DNA of 63,901 nt from Opitutaceae bacterium (GCA_005792355.1 SXSC01000394.1:1-63901); one strand, 5' to 3'; positions 1-8,724 are shown, numbered from the stretch's first letter. Notes: generated by a model not told the origin, from the letters alone. Translations and numbers: made by a program.

Positions 1-229
1 TTGAGCCGGGGTGATCATGGGGTCTGCGTAAAGGCCCCAAGCACTACCGCTCACGCAGGCCGGCGCCCACGTAAAACCAGATACTTACGTGTCGGGTTCT
101 AGTTGGCGCCGCTGTCGAAGATGAACTGGCGTTCTACACTCCACCGTTCATTGAATCTTTACGGCAGGGCGGACGGTCTGGCTTCCGCGCTGGGTCAAGA
201 TTCCAGAAGGTCGCCCAACCGGAGCCGGC
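1..229. other. Left edge, no recognisable gene
   Basis: I see no convincing gene here. A frame on the plus strand is open from base 1 to a TAG near 100 and would end in ...YLRVGF, and a minus frame gives a short open run ending at a TAG near 104, but both are short and match nothing I know. I looked for a tmRNA or tRNA 3' end and did not find one. It may hold the tail of a gene that lies outside the window. Confidence 0.3.
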
Positions 230-559
230 TCACGCCACGTGCGCGGCGAGTTTTGTCTTGAGGGCCGCTTTCGGCATCATGCCGACAAAAGTCTCGGCGA
301 CCTTGCCGCCCTTGAAGAGAATCATGGTCGGAATGGCGCGGACGCCATATTCGGCGGCGACGGTCTCGTGTTCGTCGATGTTGACCTTGGCAATCGTCAG
401 TTTGCCGGCGAGTTCCGTCGACAATTCCTCGAGGATTGGGGCGATCGCCTTGCAGGGGCCGCACCAGGGCGCCCAACAATCGACGAGCACCGGGGAGGCG
501 GAGGTCGCAACGGTGGTCTTGAAAGACTCGGTGGTGAGATTGGTGATATTGGCAGACAT
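230..559 (-). CDS. trxA: Thioredoxin
   Basis: A 109-residue cytoplasmic thioredoxin, the general protein disulfide reductase kept reduced by thioredoxin reductase. The redox motif WCGPC is at residues 32-36 in the usual WAPWCGPCK context, and the cis-proline is in RAIPTM near residue 76. The start is the ATG giving MSANITNL, which fits the family length; a frame extending further upstream would overlap the 45-codon membrane-peptide gene. That gene ends only five bases before this start, so trxA looks like the last gene of a minus-strand run coming from lptD. Identification is very secure. Confidence 0.97.
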   Translation of the reverse strand: MSANITNLTTESFKTTVATSASPVLVDCWAPWCGPCKAIAPILEELSTELAGKLTIAKVNIDEHETVAAEYGVRAIPTMILFKGGKVAETFVGMMPKAALKTKLAAHVA

Positions 560-564
560 GTGAT

Positions 565-702
565 TTAGCGGTTGAGAAGCAGTAGAAGCGAAAAGAGCAC
601 GGATGCAACTGCGGCGACACCGCACAGGCCGACGACCCAGGAGGGCACGGGTCGGGTCGGGTCGACCGGGAATCCCGCGAGGGGGTGCGATGACTTGGAC
701 AT
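565..702 (-). CDS. Small single-span membrane protein (45 residues)
   Basis: A 45-codon frame starting ATG at 702 and ending TAA at 565. It begins MSKSSHPLAGFPVDPTRP, then has one hydrophobic segment of about 24 residues (roughly residues 20-43, SWVVGLCGVAAVASVLFSLL and on), and ends LLNR. It fits the gap between the upstream small gene (11 bases away) and trxA (5 bases away) almost perfectly, which is what one expects of a real member of the operon. I recognise no family. The alternative is that this is merely a spacer with a chance hydrophobic frame; the tight packing and the positive residue at the cytoplasmic end argue for a gene. Confidence 0.55.
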   Translation of the reverse strand: MSKSSHPLAGFPVDPTRPVPSWVVGLCGVAAVASVLFSLLLLLNR

Positions 703-713
703 GGCGACGGCGC

Positions 714-983
714 TCAGCGCGGCCGTACCTGCTCGATGATATCACCGAGTTCGCGGGGGTCCAGGGCTTCGAGGTGTTTGTCGCGGCGCTTCAACTCCTC
801 GAAAGTTTTCACCATCGTCTCCGTCATCGCTTCGTGGGTGTTTTGCGAGCCGCCAACCAAAACGAACTTCTCTCCGGTCGTGATGCGCTTGTGACCGTCT
901 TCGTGATCAAGGCCGACGCCGAGAATGCCACTGATTTTCGGTCGGCGTTCCTTGCGGGCAGGTTTGCTGGATTCGTTGCTCAC
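714..983 (-). CDS. Conserved small protein next to scpA
   Basis: An 89-residue charged protein, no signal or membrane segment, starting MSNESSKPARKERRP and ending DIIEQVRPR. The start codon is GTG and overlaps the scpA stop by four bases (GTGA), a classic sign of translational coupling. The basic N-terminus is followed by ISGILGVGLDHEDGHKRIT and then by a helical C-terminal half with MTETMVKTFEELKRRDKHLEAL. I do not recognise the family. The tight coupling with scpA suggests co-expression, but not necessarily a role in chromosome segregation. Confidence 0.75.
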   Translation of the reverse strand: MSNESSKPARKERRPKISGILGVGLDHEDGHKRITTGEKFVLVGGSQNTHEAMTETMVKTFEELKRRDKHLEALDPRELGDIIEQVRPR

Positions 984-1804
984 GCCGTCACCGTGGGTGG
1001 GATTTCCGAGGTTTCAAGCGGGTTTTCCACCGCGAAGCTTTCGGCCACAGTGGCGGCGGTGGCCGGGATTTCTTCCACCGCCTCGGCGAGGATGTCGGAA
1101 AACGCCTCGTTCTGCCGGAGGCGCAGCTTCTTGATCCGGGTCAGCTCGAGCAGCGCAAAAAAAGTCGCCACGAGCCGCCGCAAGGAGACGCCCGCGGGAA
1201 ACAGCTCGGAGAAGACGAATGATTTCTCCGTCCGCGTGCGGGCCAGCAGCCATTCCATCTGATCCGCGACGGTCACGGTCTCGTCATGAATCTCCCCGAT
1301 CACGAGTTTCTCCGCGAGTCGGCGCAGCACAATGTTGAAGGTGTTCCACAGCTCGATCCGGTCGACGCTCCGCAGCGGGCGATCGGTGTCCGTGCTGGTC
1401 AGAGCCGACACGTGGCGCGCCATCAGGTTCTGCCGGGTTTCGACCAACTGGGCGAGACTCGCGGCGGCGTCCTTGAATTTCTTGTATTGGAGGAGCTGGT
1501 GGACCAGTTCCCAGCGTGGGTCGACCTCCTCGTCCTCGGCGTTGGGATCGACGGCGTGCTGGCCCTTCGGCAGGAGCAGGCGGCTCTTGATTTCCATGAG
1601 GGTGGCGGCCATCACGAAAAACTCGCCGGCCACATCGAGGTCGAGCGAGCGCATGGCGTGCAGCGCGTCGATGTACTGGCGGGTCACGGACTCGATTGGG
1701 ATGTCGTAGATATCCAGCTCGTTCTTGCGGATGAGGAAAAGCAGCAGATCCAGCGGGCCTTCGAAGACCTGGAGCTTGATGCGATAATCGGAATCGGGAA
1801 CCAC
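980..1804 (-). CDS. scpA: Segregation and condensation protein A
   Basis: ScpA, the kleisin subunit of the bacterial SMC condensin complex, bridges SMC heads and helps compact and segregate chromosomes. The N-terminal signature (IKLQVFEGPLDLLLFLIRK, residues 8-26, then ELDIYDIPIESVTRQYI) is diagnostic, and the C-terminal winged-helix half contains the SLRRLVATFFALLELTRIKK block. At 274 residues it is near the family norm. The start is the ATG giving MVPDSDYRI. No scpB is visible in this window. It lies 43 bases downstream of the rsmB-like gene and overlaps the next small gene by four bases. Confidence 0.95.
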   Translation of the reverse strand: MVPDSDYRIKLQVFEGPLDLLLFLIRKNELDIYDIPIESVTRQYIDALHAMRSLDLDVAGEFFVMAATLMEIKSRLLLPKGQHAVDPNAEDEEVDPRWELVHQLLQYKKFKDAAASLAQLVETRQNLMARHVSALTSTDTDRPLRSVDRIELWNTFNIVLRRLAEKLVIGEIHDETVTVADQMEWLLARTRTEKSFVFSELFPAGVSLRRLVATFFALLELTRIKKLRLRQNEAFSDILAEAVEEIPATAATVAESFAVENPLETSEIPPTVTA

Positions 1805-1847
1805 GGTCGGCTGATGGTTGGGCGGGCGCGGAGCGCGGCAAGGGAAA

Positions 1848-3014
1848 TTATTGCCGGCGCAGCGAGGCGACGAAAAATCCGTCGCTATCGTGGCGGGCGG
1901 GCCAGATGGTCAGACCCGCCCCATCCGGTTCAAACCCAAAGGTATTGGCGAACGGTTCGGCGTGAAACTCCCGGTGCTCCGCGAGGAAGGCCGCCACCAC
2001 GTCCAGATTCTCCTGTCCGCTCAGGGAACAGGTGGCATAGACCAGCTGACCGCCGGGTTTCACCTGGGCGGCGAATTGCCGGAGCAACGCCGCCTGGGTC
2101 TGCGCCGCCCGTGCGATGTGCGCGTCGGTCGTCACCCACTTCAGATGGGGGGCGCGTCGCCAGGTGCCCGTCCCGCTGCACGGTGCATCCACGAGCACGC
2201 CGTCATAGCGGTCGGTCCCGGGCGCGGTACAGGTGCGGACATGTTTGATGCCAGCTCGCGAAACGCGGGTGCGCAATTCGGCCAGCGCTGCGGGCCGGAC
2301 ATCGTGGGCATCGACCTGGCCGGAGCCCCCGACGAGCCGGGCGAGTTGCAGGGTCTTGCCTCCCGCCCCGGCACAGGCGTCGAGCCAGTGTCCTCCCGGA
2401 TTCACGCCAACCGCGGAGAGAATTAGTTGCGAGCCGAGATCCTGCACCTCAATTTTTCCGGTCCGCCAGGAATATGTCGAGGAGACGTCAACCTCACCCA
2501 GCACGCCAACCGCGCTCGGTGAGGCCGACGCGCGCCGCCATGTCCAGCCGAGGGCGTCGAATTCGGCGAAGACGTGTGCCGGATCCGCGGTCTGCAGGCG
2601 GAGCCACAGGGGCGCGCGACGTAATTGGGCGGCAAGTTCCTCGCCGGCGAAAAGTCGGGCGCAATGGCTGCGGAACCAGACTGGCAACAACTCCGTCTGG
2701 TCACCGCGAGGCGGATCCCCGGCGGCGAACGCGGCGCGGAAGGCGTGAGTTGCCGGTGTTTCAGCCGACAGCCAGGCCACGCGCCGGACGGTTTCCTCCG
2801 GTTGGGAGTCGAGCAACGGTTCGATCCAGGGGAGGAACCGCACGGTGGTATAGATCAGCTCGCGATAGAGGCGGCGGTCGCGGGAGCCAAAGCTGCGGTG
2901 CGCGGCCAGCAGCTGTTGGATCCGCGCCGGCAGGGAAACATCGCGGTGCCAGTGCGGTCGCAGCCGCGCGAGGAGTTGCAGAAACACGCGCTGCTGGTTG
3001 CCGGCGACGCTCAC
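1848..3014 (-). CDS. rsmB: RsmB/NOP-family RNA m5C methyltransferase
   Basis: A 388-residue SAM-dependent RNA cytosine-C5 methyltransferase of the RsmB/Sun group, which in E. coli modifies 16S rRNA C967. The N-terminal third looks like the NusB-like RNA-binding domain. The catalytic domain has the SAM-binding DACAGAGGKTLQLA segment, the motif IV cysteine in VDAPCSGTGTW and the motif VI nucleophile in YATCSLSGQEN. It is shorter than E. coli RsmB (429). The start lies 5 bases after the lptD stop, so the two are likely co-transcribed. The family is certain; the exact target base is inferred. Confidence 0.9.
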   Translation of the reverse strand: MSVAGNQQRVFLQLLARLRPHWHRDVSLPARIQQLLAAHRSFGSRDRRLYRELIYTTVRFLPWIEPLLDSQPEETVRRVAWLSAETPATHAFRAAFAAGDPPRGDQTELLPVWFRSHCARLFAGEELAAQLRRAPLWLRLQTADPAHVFAEFDALGWTWRRASASPSAVGVLGEVDVSSTYSWRTGKIEVQDLGSQLILSAVGVNPGGHWLDACAGAGGKTLQLARLVGGSGQVDAHDVRPAALAELRTRVSRAGIKHVRTCTAPGTDRYDGVLVDAPCSGTGTWRRAPHLKWVTTDAHIARAAQTQAALLRQFAAQVKPGGQLVYATCSLSGQENLDVVAAFLAEHREFHAEPFANTFGFEPDGAGLTIWPARHDSDGFFVASLRRQ

Positions 3015-3019
3015 GTTGG

Positions 3020-5218
3020 TCAGAAGCGAATGGCGTCGACCCGCACGTCGAGTCCGAAGTTACTCTCCCGCTTGCGGCCGGAATAGACGCTGACCGTGTA
3101 GGAAACGAGCCAGGTGTTGCCCACTTTGTGTGCCAGTCCGTAGGCCTGCTCGTTGAAGCGATGCTTCCGCGCGTCGTAGTGCAGGCGGGAAATTGCCTCA
3201 AATCGCTCGTTGAGGCGGCGGCGGCCGTCGATCGCGTAGTCCTGGATTTGTCCGCGGAGAAAATTATTTCCGAAGCGAAGCGACCACGCGGTGCCAGCGC
3301 GAAGGGTCACGCCGGAATTGAACTCACGCAGCGCGAAGTTCCGCGGAGAGAAGCTCTGATAAAGATCGAACTGCAACCAGCGTGCCGGCATGGCCGCGAT
3401 CTCGGCGTGAATCTCGGAGACGCCATGCTCCCCGGGCCGGCGTTTGGCGCGAAAGTCGTTCGCCACCTTGAACACGAGGAGATCGCGGCTCCCGTGGACC
3501 GGGTCGCGGGTTTGCACGATGTTGTCGAAACCGAGCCGGAGCGTATTGGTGGCGTGCAGGTCGTCGAGGTTGCGGGTGTCGCCGAGCCCCAGTGGCGGCA
3601 GGTAAGTGGCGAACGATTCCCGATCGATCGGGAGAATTCGGTCGCGCCCGTGATCGCCTCGCGGGATGTAGCGGTAGCTGAGGCGTGGAGTAAAGAGGTG
3701 GCGCAGACCGTCGATTTTCCACTGCGGATTCTTGTAGTCGAAGGTGCCACTGGTGCGCAGCGTGGCGTCGAAGCCCAATTCACCGAGGACGCGCGTGGTG
3801 CCGCCGTGATCGACCACTGACCAGGATAAACCGCTCGGATCCAGGACGGATCCGAGAGGGATTGTGTGGGAGTAAGACGTGACGCGCGCTCCGGCGACGG
3901 GTGAGATCGCGAGCCAGTCCGTCGGCGCGAATGGCCGCTCGATCGCGTAGTAGGCGTCCAAGCGGGTCGTGCGTAGTCGCTTCACCGGGAGGGCGGGGAG
4001 GTTTGTCGGGCCGGGCACCGTCAAGCGGAGGATGGCGGGACCGGTCGGGACGGTCGGAGTTGGCCAGGCGGAATACCGTTCACTGACGAACGCGGCGCTG
4101 GCATTGAAACGCGTGTAGAAGCCGTTGCCCACGGCGAGGGGCAGCAGATCGAAGCGCAATTCCGGAAGCTTTTCCTGCACCGCGTGAAAGCGGTTGGGCT
4201 GAAACCGCGCAAAGGCGGACACGAAGAAGTTCGCGCCGGTGTACACCCCTTCGACGAAGTTGTCCGGCTCCTGCACCGGGAAGAAGGCGCGCGGCCGGAA
4301 ATCGCGCACCACGTCGGAATCTTTCCACCAGTTGAGCTGGGCGTTCAGCGTCAGATTGTCTCCGCTGCGCTGCTGGTGCTGCCATTCGGCGTAGGCGCGA
4401 TCTTCGGCGATCGGGCGGGAGCGACTATCGGTTTTCTTTTCGCCATGATCGTTGATGTAGCCCGAGCGAAACGTTCCGCGCAGATTCCCGGGGTTTTCCG
4501 GCGAGTCGTAACGCAGGGCCGGGCCGGCCATCAGGCCGCGCGCTGAAAACACACCCAAGCCCGCGCCCACGCGCAGTCCGGGTGAGACCGGTACGAGCGC
4601 GACGGCCTCCACGAACGCGCCGAGTGACCGCCGGTAACCTCCGTCCAGCGCGATGCTCGCGGCAAAGGGCTGCGCCAACTCGTGTTGCCAGCGCGGCAAC
4701 CCAAAGGGCTGGGCGTGTCCGAGGCCCGCCGACGCTTTTTCGGTGCGAAGGACCCTCCCGGGCGAAATCACGAGGGTGTCCGCGACGACGGTGGGCTGCC
4801 ACGGTCCCGGCTCGCCGTAACTCAAACGGGCCCGCCGAATCGTAATCTCGGACGGCGTGCCCTCCGCCGCCGCCCCTTCGGCGAAGTAGGGTGGGCTGCC
4901 CAGCCGGATGTCCTGCGCGGAGAAGAATCCGTCGGTGCGGCGATACTCGAGCCGATCGGCGAGGAGGCGGGCCCCCTCCCGGGTGAAAACCACGCGGCCT
5001 GTGGCGATGAACGTCTCGGTCTTTTTCTCAAACCGGATCTCATCCGCGGTCAGCAGGAGGTTTTCACCGCGCACCGAGGCATTGCCCTTGTAGACAATGT
5101 TGCCGTCGACACTCAGGTTGCTGTCGAGGTAGTCGCCCGTGAGCTCGATGGGCTTTTCCGCCGAGCGCAGGGGAAACCCGGCGGCAAGCGTGATTAAGAG
5201 GAGGAAGCGGCGAAGCAC
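3020..5218 (-). CDS. lptD: LPS-assembly outer-membrane protein LptD
   Basis: Outer-membrane beta-barrel that inserts lipopolysaccharide into the outer leaflet. I choose a GTG start at 5218 because it gives a clean signal peptide (VLRRFLLLITLAAGFPLRSA). Further upstream the frame stays open but encodes an Arg/Pro-rich stretch unlike a secreted protein. The mature N-terminus carries the OstA/LptA-like beta-jellyroll (about residues 25-135: VDGNIVYKGNASVRGENL, then DEIRF and ATGRVVF). The rest is barrel sequence ending in DVRVDAIRF, a C-terminal aromatic typical of barrel assembly. At 732 residues it is close to LptD. Overall similarity to E. coli LptD is low, so naming rests on architecture. 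Confidence 0.82.
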   Translation of the reverse strand: MLRRFLLLITLAAGFPLRSAEKPIELTGDYLDSNLSVDGNIVYKGNASVRGENLLLTADEIRFEKKTETFIATGRVVFTREGARLLADRLEYRRTDGFFSAQDIRLGSPPYFAEGAAAEGTPSEITIRRARLSYGEPGPWQPTVVADTLVISPGRVLRTEKASAGLGHAQPFGLPRWQHELAQPFAASIALDGGYRRSLGAFVEAVALVPVSPGLRVGAGLGVFSARGLMAGPALRYDSPENPGNLRGTFRSGYINDHGEKKTDSRSRPIAEDRAYAEWQHQQRSGDNLTLNAQLNWWKDSDVVRDFRPRAFFPVQEPDNFVEGVYTGANFFVSAFARFQPNRFHAVQEKLPELRFDLLPLAVGNGFYTRFNASAAFVSERYSAWPTPTVPTGPAILRLTVPGPTNLPALPVKRLRTTRLDAYYAIERPFAPTDWLAISPVAGARVTSYSHTIPLGSVLDPSGLSWSVVDHGGTTRVLGELGFDATLRTSGTFDYKNPQWKIDGLRHLFTPRLSYRYIPRGDHGRDRILPIDRESFATYLPPLGLGDTRNLDDLHATNTLRLGFDNIVQTRDPVHGSRDLLVFKVANDFRAKRRPGEHGVSEIHAEIAAMPARWLQFDLYQSFSPRNFALREFNSGVTLRAGTAWSLRFGNNFLRGQIQDYAIDGRRRLNERFEAISRLHYDARKHRFNEQAYGLAHKVGNTWLVSYTVSVYSGRKRESNFGLDVRVDAIRF

Positions 5219-5593
5219 GCGCGCAGCAATAGCGCCGTCCCGGGGGCAGGCAAGCAAGCTTCCGGCGGGCCCGGGGCCGCCCGGCAACTCCGGATGGCGC
5301 CGAAGGTGTCGGCGGGGGCTGATGGGAAACCGGATTGCATGGAGCCGCCTCAGGAGGCGGTCAGCCGCAGTGGCCCGCGAAGCGGCGCCAGCTAAGCGGT
5401 TGACGGGATGGCGCGGGGGGCCGGACCAGCCCTTGCGGCGTTTGGCCTTGCCGCCCACCTGCGAATCAGCGTCTGACCTGATGGCCCGCGACCTTGTGCC
5501 ATCCTCAACGACGACGGGACGCAGACCGGCGGGAACCGCAGCCGATGAAACCCGACGCTTGCCTCAACTCCGCGCCGAGGTAATTTTCCGCCC
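5219..5593. other. Intergenic, divergent promoter space between lptD and uma2
   Basis: No gene seen. It holds one short perfect hairpin, CCGCCTC-AG-GAGGCGG at 5345-5360, without a T-run. The region should contain the promoter of the lptD-trxA run on the minus strand and of the Uma2 gene on the plus strand, but I could not pick out convincing -35/-10 boxes. Confidence 0.4.
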
Positions 5594-6157
5594 ATGGAAA
5601 CCAGCGCCCCTTCACTCCTCTTCTCCGTTGAGGACTTCCTCCGCCACGAGGCCGACGGCCCGGTGCGGCACGAATACATCGGCGGCCGCGTCCACGCGAT
5701 GGCCGGCACGAGTGAGGCGCACAATCTGATTTCGGTGAACTTGGTGTCCGCGTTTCATGCCCAGCTCCGCGGCGGTCCGTGCAAGGCCTACATGGCTGAC
5801 TTCAAGGTGCGGCTGGAAATCAACCGCGAGGACATTTTCTACTATCCAGACGTGATGGTGGCCTGCCAGCGAGTCGGGGTGGAACAATACTATCTCCGTT
5901 ATCCGACTCTGCTCGTGGAAGTGCTTTCGCCCTCCACTGAAAATATTGACCGCCGGGAGAAACTGCTCAACTACCCGCAGATTTCCACGGTCGAGGAATA
6001 CGTGCTGATCGCGCAGGATACGCGCGAAGTGACGATTCATCGCCGGGCGGAGGACTGGGCCCCGTGCCTACACACCGCTCCGGATTCCCTCGCCGAGTTC
6101 CGCTCGATCAAGTTTTCGCTTCCGCTCGCCCGCATTTACGAGGGCGTGCTCGGATAG
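5594..6157 (+). CDS. Uma2 family endonuclease-fold protein (DUF820)
   Basis: A 187-residue protein of the Uma2/DUF820 family, a restriction-endonuclease-like (PD-(D/E)XK) fold very abundant in cyanobacteria and some Verrucomicrobiota; its cellular role is unknown. The expected catalytic pattern is visible: Glu27 in RHEYIGG, Asp86 in FYYPDVMV, Glu109 in LLVEVLSPST, and a following lysine at about 123 in RREKLLNY. The N-terminus (SVEDFLRHEADGP) is also typical. It stands alone, downstream of a long gap, and the antitoxin remnant behind it is on the opposite strand. All family residues are intact, so the protein is probably functional. Confidence 0.88.
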   Translation: METSAPSLLFSVEDFLRHEADGPVRHEYIGGRVHAMAGTSEAHNLISVNLVSAFHAQLRGGPCKAYMADFKVRLEINREDIFYYPDVMVACQRVGVEQYYLRYPTLLVEVLSPSTENIDRREKLLNYPQISTVEEYVLIAQDTREVTIHRRAEDWAPCLHTAPDSLAEFRSIKFSLPLARIYEGVLG

Positions 6158-6304
6158 GGTGGCACGTTCGAGCAAGCTGCGCACTCTTACGTGTCGATTC
6201 AGCCTCTGACGGAGGTCGGCGATTTTTCCGAAGGCATCGGTGGCGGTCACGAACTGGCCGTCGTCGCTCAGCGTGTTGCCGGCGCAAATCGCGGCGAGGT
6301 CGAG

Positions 6305-6465
6305 CTAGCCGCACTGGTGTGCTCGCAACCCGACCGCTGTGATCTGCACGGGGTGCAGCGCGATCGCGTCGGCACCGAGCATCACACCAATCTCTTCTCC
6401 TCGGCGGGCGCGGTTGAGCCAGTAACCAGGCGAGCGCGGGCATCCTTGACAGTCAACGTCTTCAT
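6305..6465 (-). pseudogene. Phd/YefM-type antitoxin remnant, frameshifted
   Basis: From the ATG at 6465 the minus strand reads MKTLTVKDARAR, then runs out of frame. In the next frame it continues GYWLNRARRGEEIGVMLG and then ALHPVQI, the normal continuation of a Phd-type antitoxin (DNA-binding N-terminus that also neutralises a partner toxin). Joining the two halves needs one inserted base near 6428. The second frame stops at 6305, about 54 codons in, earlier than usual for the family. No intact toxin gene is next to it. I read this as a decayed toxin-antitoxin relic; a single-base sequencing error is the alternative explanation for the shift. Confidence 0.6.
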
Positions 6466-6785
6466 GATGGCGGTTTTTGGGCGTCTTTGTCGCATCCCGC
6501 CAACTTCTGCCGCCGCGCGCCCGGATTCGCCTGCTTCGGGGCGCCTTTCGGAGATGCCCCCCCACACCACCTTGACCCGGCGATATTTCAGCTTGCGCCG
6601 CCATTTGGGACAGGGGACGCTGATCGTTCGCGGCTGTTAGTCGGTCAGGTTGGCGTAATGCCGCGAGCTCCCGCCAGCCTCCCAACGCCAGTACAACCAT
6701 CAACCAATCCGGCTGCACTTTACGGTGTGGTCGACCCGTCGGATGCGCGTCTTTGGAGCAGACGCACGGCCGACGTCTTCAGCCT
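6466..6785. other. Intergenic, leader of rpsA
   Basis: Apart from the antitoxin remnant that ends it on the left, I see no gene. The 320 bases before rpsA should hold its promoter and leader. There is no strong Shine-Dalgarno sequence directly before the rpsA start, as is also the case for S1 genes in other bacteria, where S1 regulates its own translation; that parallel is an inference here. Confidence 0.4.
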
Positions 6786-8456
6786 ATGAGTTCAGTAATG
6801 CAAGAGCTGCTCGCACAGTCGTCCTTCGACAAATTGAAGGAAGGCGCCATCGTCCCGGGCACCATCACCGAAATCCGCCAGAATGAAGTTGTCGTCGATA
6901 TCGGCGGCAAATCCGAAGGCGTCATCCCGGCCAACGAGTTCATCGACATCGGTGAGCTTCAAATCGGCTCCACCATCGAAGTGATGGTCGAAAAACTGGA
7001 GGACAAGAGCGGCGCACCCGTGCTTTCCTTCGACAAGGCCGAGCAAAAGAAAAACTGGGATAACATCCTCACCAAGTTTCCTGAAGGCTCCGTGGCCGCG
7101 GGGCGCGTGAAGGCCAAGGTGAAAGGCGGTCTCATCATCTCGATTGGCGTCGATGCCTTCATGCCGGCGTCGCACATCGACATCCAGCCGCCCAAGAACC
7201 TCGACCAGTACGTGGGCCAGACCTACGACTTCAAGGTTCTCAAAATCAACGTCGAGCGGAAGAACATCGTGCTCTCCCGTCGCGAACTCATCGAACAGCA
7301 GCGCACCGACAAGCGCCGCAACCTGCTCGACAGCATCCAGCCCGGCCAGGTCCGCAAGGGCGTGGTCAAGAACATCACCGACTTCGGCGCGTTTATCGAC
7401 CTCGATGGCATGGACGGCCTGCTGCACATCACGGACATGTCGTGGGGCCGCATCTCGCACCCGAGCGAAATGCTCAAGCAGGGCGAGGAGATTCAGGTCA
7501 TGATCATCGAGGTGAACCGCGACAAGGAGCGCGTTTCGCTCGGTCTCAAGCAGACCACCAAGAATCCGTGGGATGAAATCGACCGCAAGTTCCCCGTCGG
7601 CGCCAAGGTCCACGGCAAGGTGGTCAACCTGGTGCCCTACGGCGCGTTTGTGGAAATCGAGCCCGGCGTCGAGGGTCTCGTGCACATCACCGAGATGTCC
7701 TGGACCAAGCGCATCACGAAGCCCTCCGAACTGCTCAAGGTCGGCCAGGAGCTCGATGCGGTGGTGCTCGGCATCCAGAAGGAAGAGCAAAAGATCTCGC
7801 TCGGCCTCCGCCAGCTCGAGCCGAACCCGTGGGACATGGTCCGCCACAACTATCCGATGGGCGCCCGCGTCCGCGGCAAGGTCCGCAACATGACGACCTA
7901 CGGCGCCTTCATCGAACTCGAAGAGGGAATCGACGGCATGGTGCACGTCTCCGACATGAGCTGGACCCGCAAGGTCAACCATCCGTCCGAAGTCCTGAAG
8001 AAGGGCGACGAAGTGGATGCCATCGTGCTCGACGTCGATGCGCAGCAGCAGCGCATCAGCCTCGGCATGAAGCAGCTCGCGATCGATCCGTGGACCGATA
8101 TCGACGCCTTCTTCAAGATCGGCGACGTCGTGCAGGGTTCCGTCACCAAGATCACCTCTTTCGGCGCCTTTGTGGAGCTGAAGGACGGCATCGACGGGCT
8201 CGTGCACATCTCGCAGATCAGCGAGGAGCGCATCGACAAGGTGAAGGACGTCCTGAAGTCCGGCCAGCAGGTGAGCGCCCGCGTGATCAAGATCGATCGC
8301 GAAGAGCGTCGCCTCGGCCTGTCGATCAAGGCGGCCAACTACTCGGAGACAGAGCTCGCCGCCGAGACCTCGGCCTACGAGGCGATCAACCGTAGCGCCG
8401 GCAACGACATGATGAACCTCGGCGACATCCTCGACGAAGCGGCGAAGAAGGAATAA
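6786..8456 (+). CDS. rpsA: 30S ribosomal protein S1
   Basis: S1 binds mRNA on the 30S subunit and helps start translation of structured or weak-SD messages. The 556-residue protein contains six S1 (OB-fold) RNA-binding repeats at roughly residues 19-83, 99-167, 186-254, 271-341, 358-428 and 445-515. Repeats 3-6 each carry the GAF(I/V) and the (L/M)(L/V)H(I/V)(T/S) signatures. Length matches E. coli S1 (557). I chose the start MSSVMQELL; an in-frame ATG four codons later (MQELL) is equally possible, and the frame also extends 11 codons upstream. A strong terminator follows the stop. Confidence 0.96.
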   Translation: MSSVMQELLAQSSFDKLKEGAIVPGTITEIRQNEVVVDIGGKSEGVIPANEFIDIGELQIGSTIEVMVEKLEDKSGAPVLSFDKAEQKKNWDNILTKFPEGSVAAGRVKAKVKGGLIISIGVDAFMPASHIDIQPPKNLDQYVGQTYDFKVLKINVERKNIVLSRRELIEQQRTDKRRNLLDSIQPGQVRKGVVKNITDFGAFIDLDGMDGLLHITDMSWGRISHPSEMLKQGEEIQVMIIEVNRDKERVSLGLKQTTKNPWDEIDRKFPVGAKVHGKVVNLVPYGAFVEIEPGVEGLVHITEMSWTKRITKPSELLKVGQELDAVVLGIQKEEQKISLGLRQLEPNPWDMVRHNYPMGARVRGKVRNMTTYGAFIELEEGIDGMVHVSDMSWTRKVNHPSEVLKKGDEVDAIVLDVDAQQQRISLGMKQLAIDPWTDIDAFFKIGDVVQGSVTKITSFGAFVELKDGIDGLVHISQISEERIDKVKDVLKSGQQVSARVIKIDREERRLGLSIKAANYSETELAAETSAYEAINRSAGNDMMNLGDILDEAAKKE

Positions 8457-8516
8457 GAGGAACTGCCGCAGCGGCTGTTCCTAATTTTCAAGGCCTGCAC
8501 TTCACGAACATTCCAG

Positions 8517-8546
8517 GCCGCCCGGAGCAATCCGGGCGGCTTTTTT
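8517..8546 (+). terminator. Intrinsic terminator of rpsA
   Basis: Perfect 10-bp stem GCCGCCCGGA/TCCGGGCGGC closed by a GCAA tetraloop (GNRA type) and followed by six T residues, 60 bases after the rpsA stop. A textbook Rho-independent terminator. Confidence 0.93.
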
Positions 8547-8587
8547 GTGGCTATAATCGCGGGGCTAGTGTGCCGACCGCAAAGTAG

Positions 8588-8665
8588 CGTGACAAGTAGC
8601 GGCGAGCGCCAGCGAGTGGAGCGCGCCGGTGGTCCACTCGCTGGCGCTCGCAGCTACACGTCACG
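8588..8665. repeat. Long intergenic hairpin with 33-nt arms
   Basis: Two 33-nt arms (8588-8620 and 8633-8665) are reverse complements with about three mismatches and enclose a 12-nt loop. The inner 25 nt (GTAGC, then GCGAGCGCCAGCGAGTGGA) match at 24 of 25 positions. There is no T-run and it lies well past the rpsA terminator, so I regard it as a dispersed palindromic repeat rather than a terminator. Confidence 0.7.
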
Positions 8666-8724
8666 AAAGTTATTGGTCGCGCCACTAGAGTCCGAGTCGA
8701 TCCCCATGACTGTCCGATCTTGTT

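Noticed and set aside
1-190. Possible tmRNA or tRNA end at the left edge
   Set aside because: No T-loop GGTTCRA, no CCA-type 3' end and no tag-like reading frame could be found.
6792-8207. Open frame of 471 codons antisense to rpsA
   Set aside because: Repeats of His-Val-Gly-Asp-Val simply mirror the S1 repeats; rpsA is certain.
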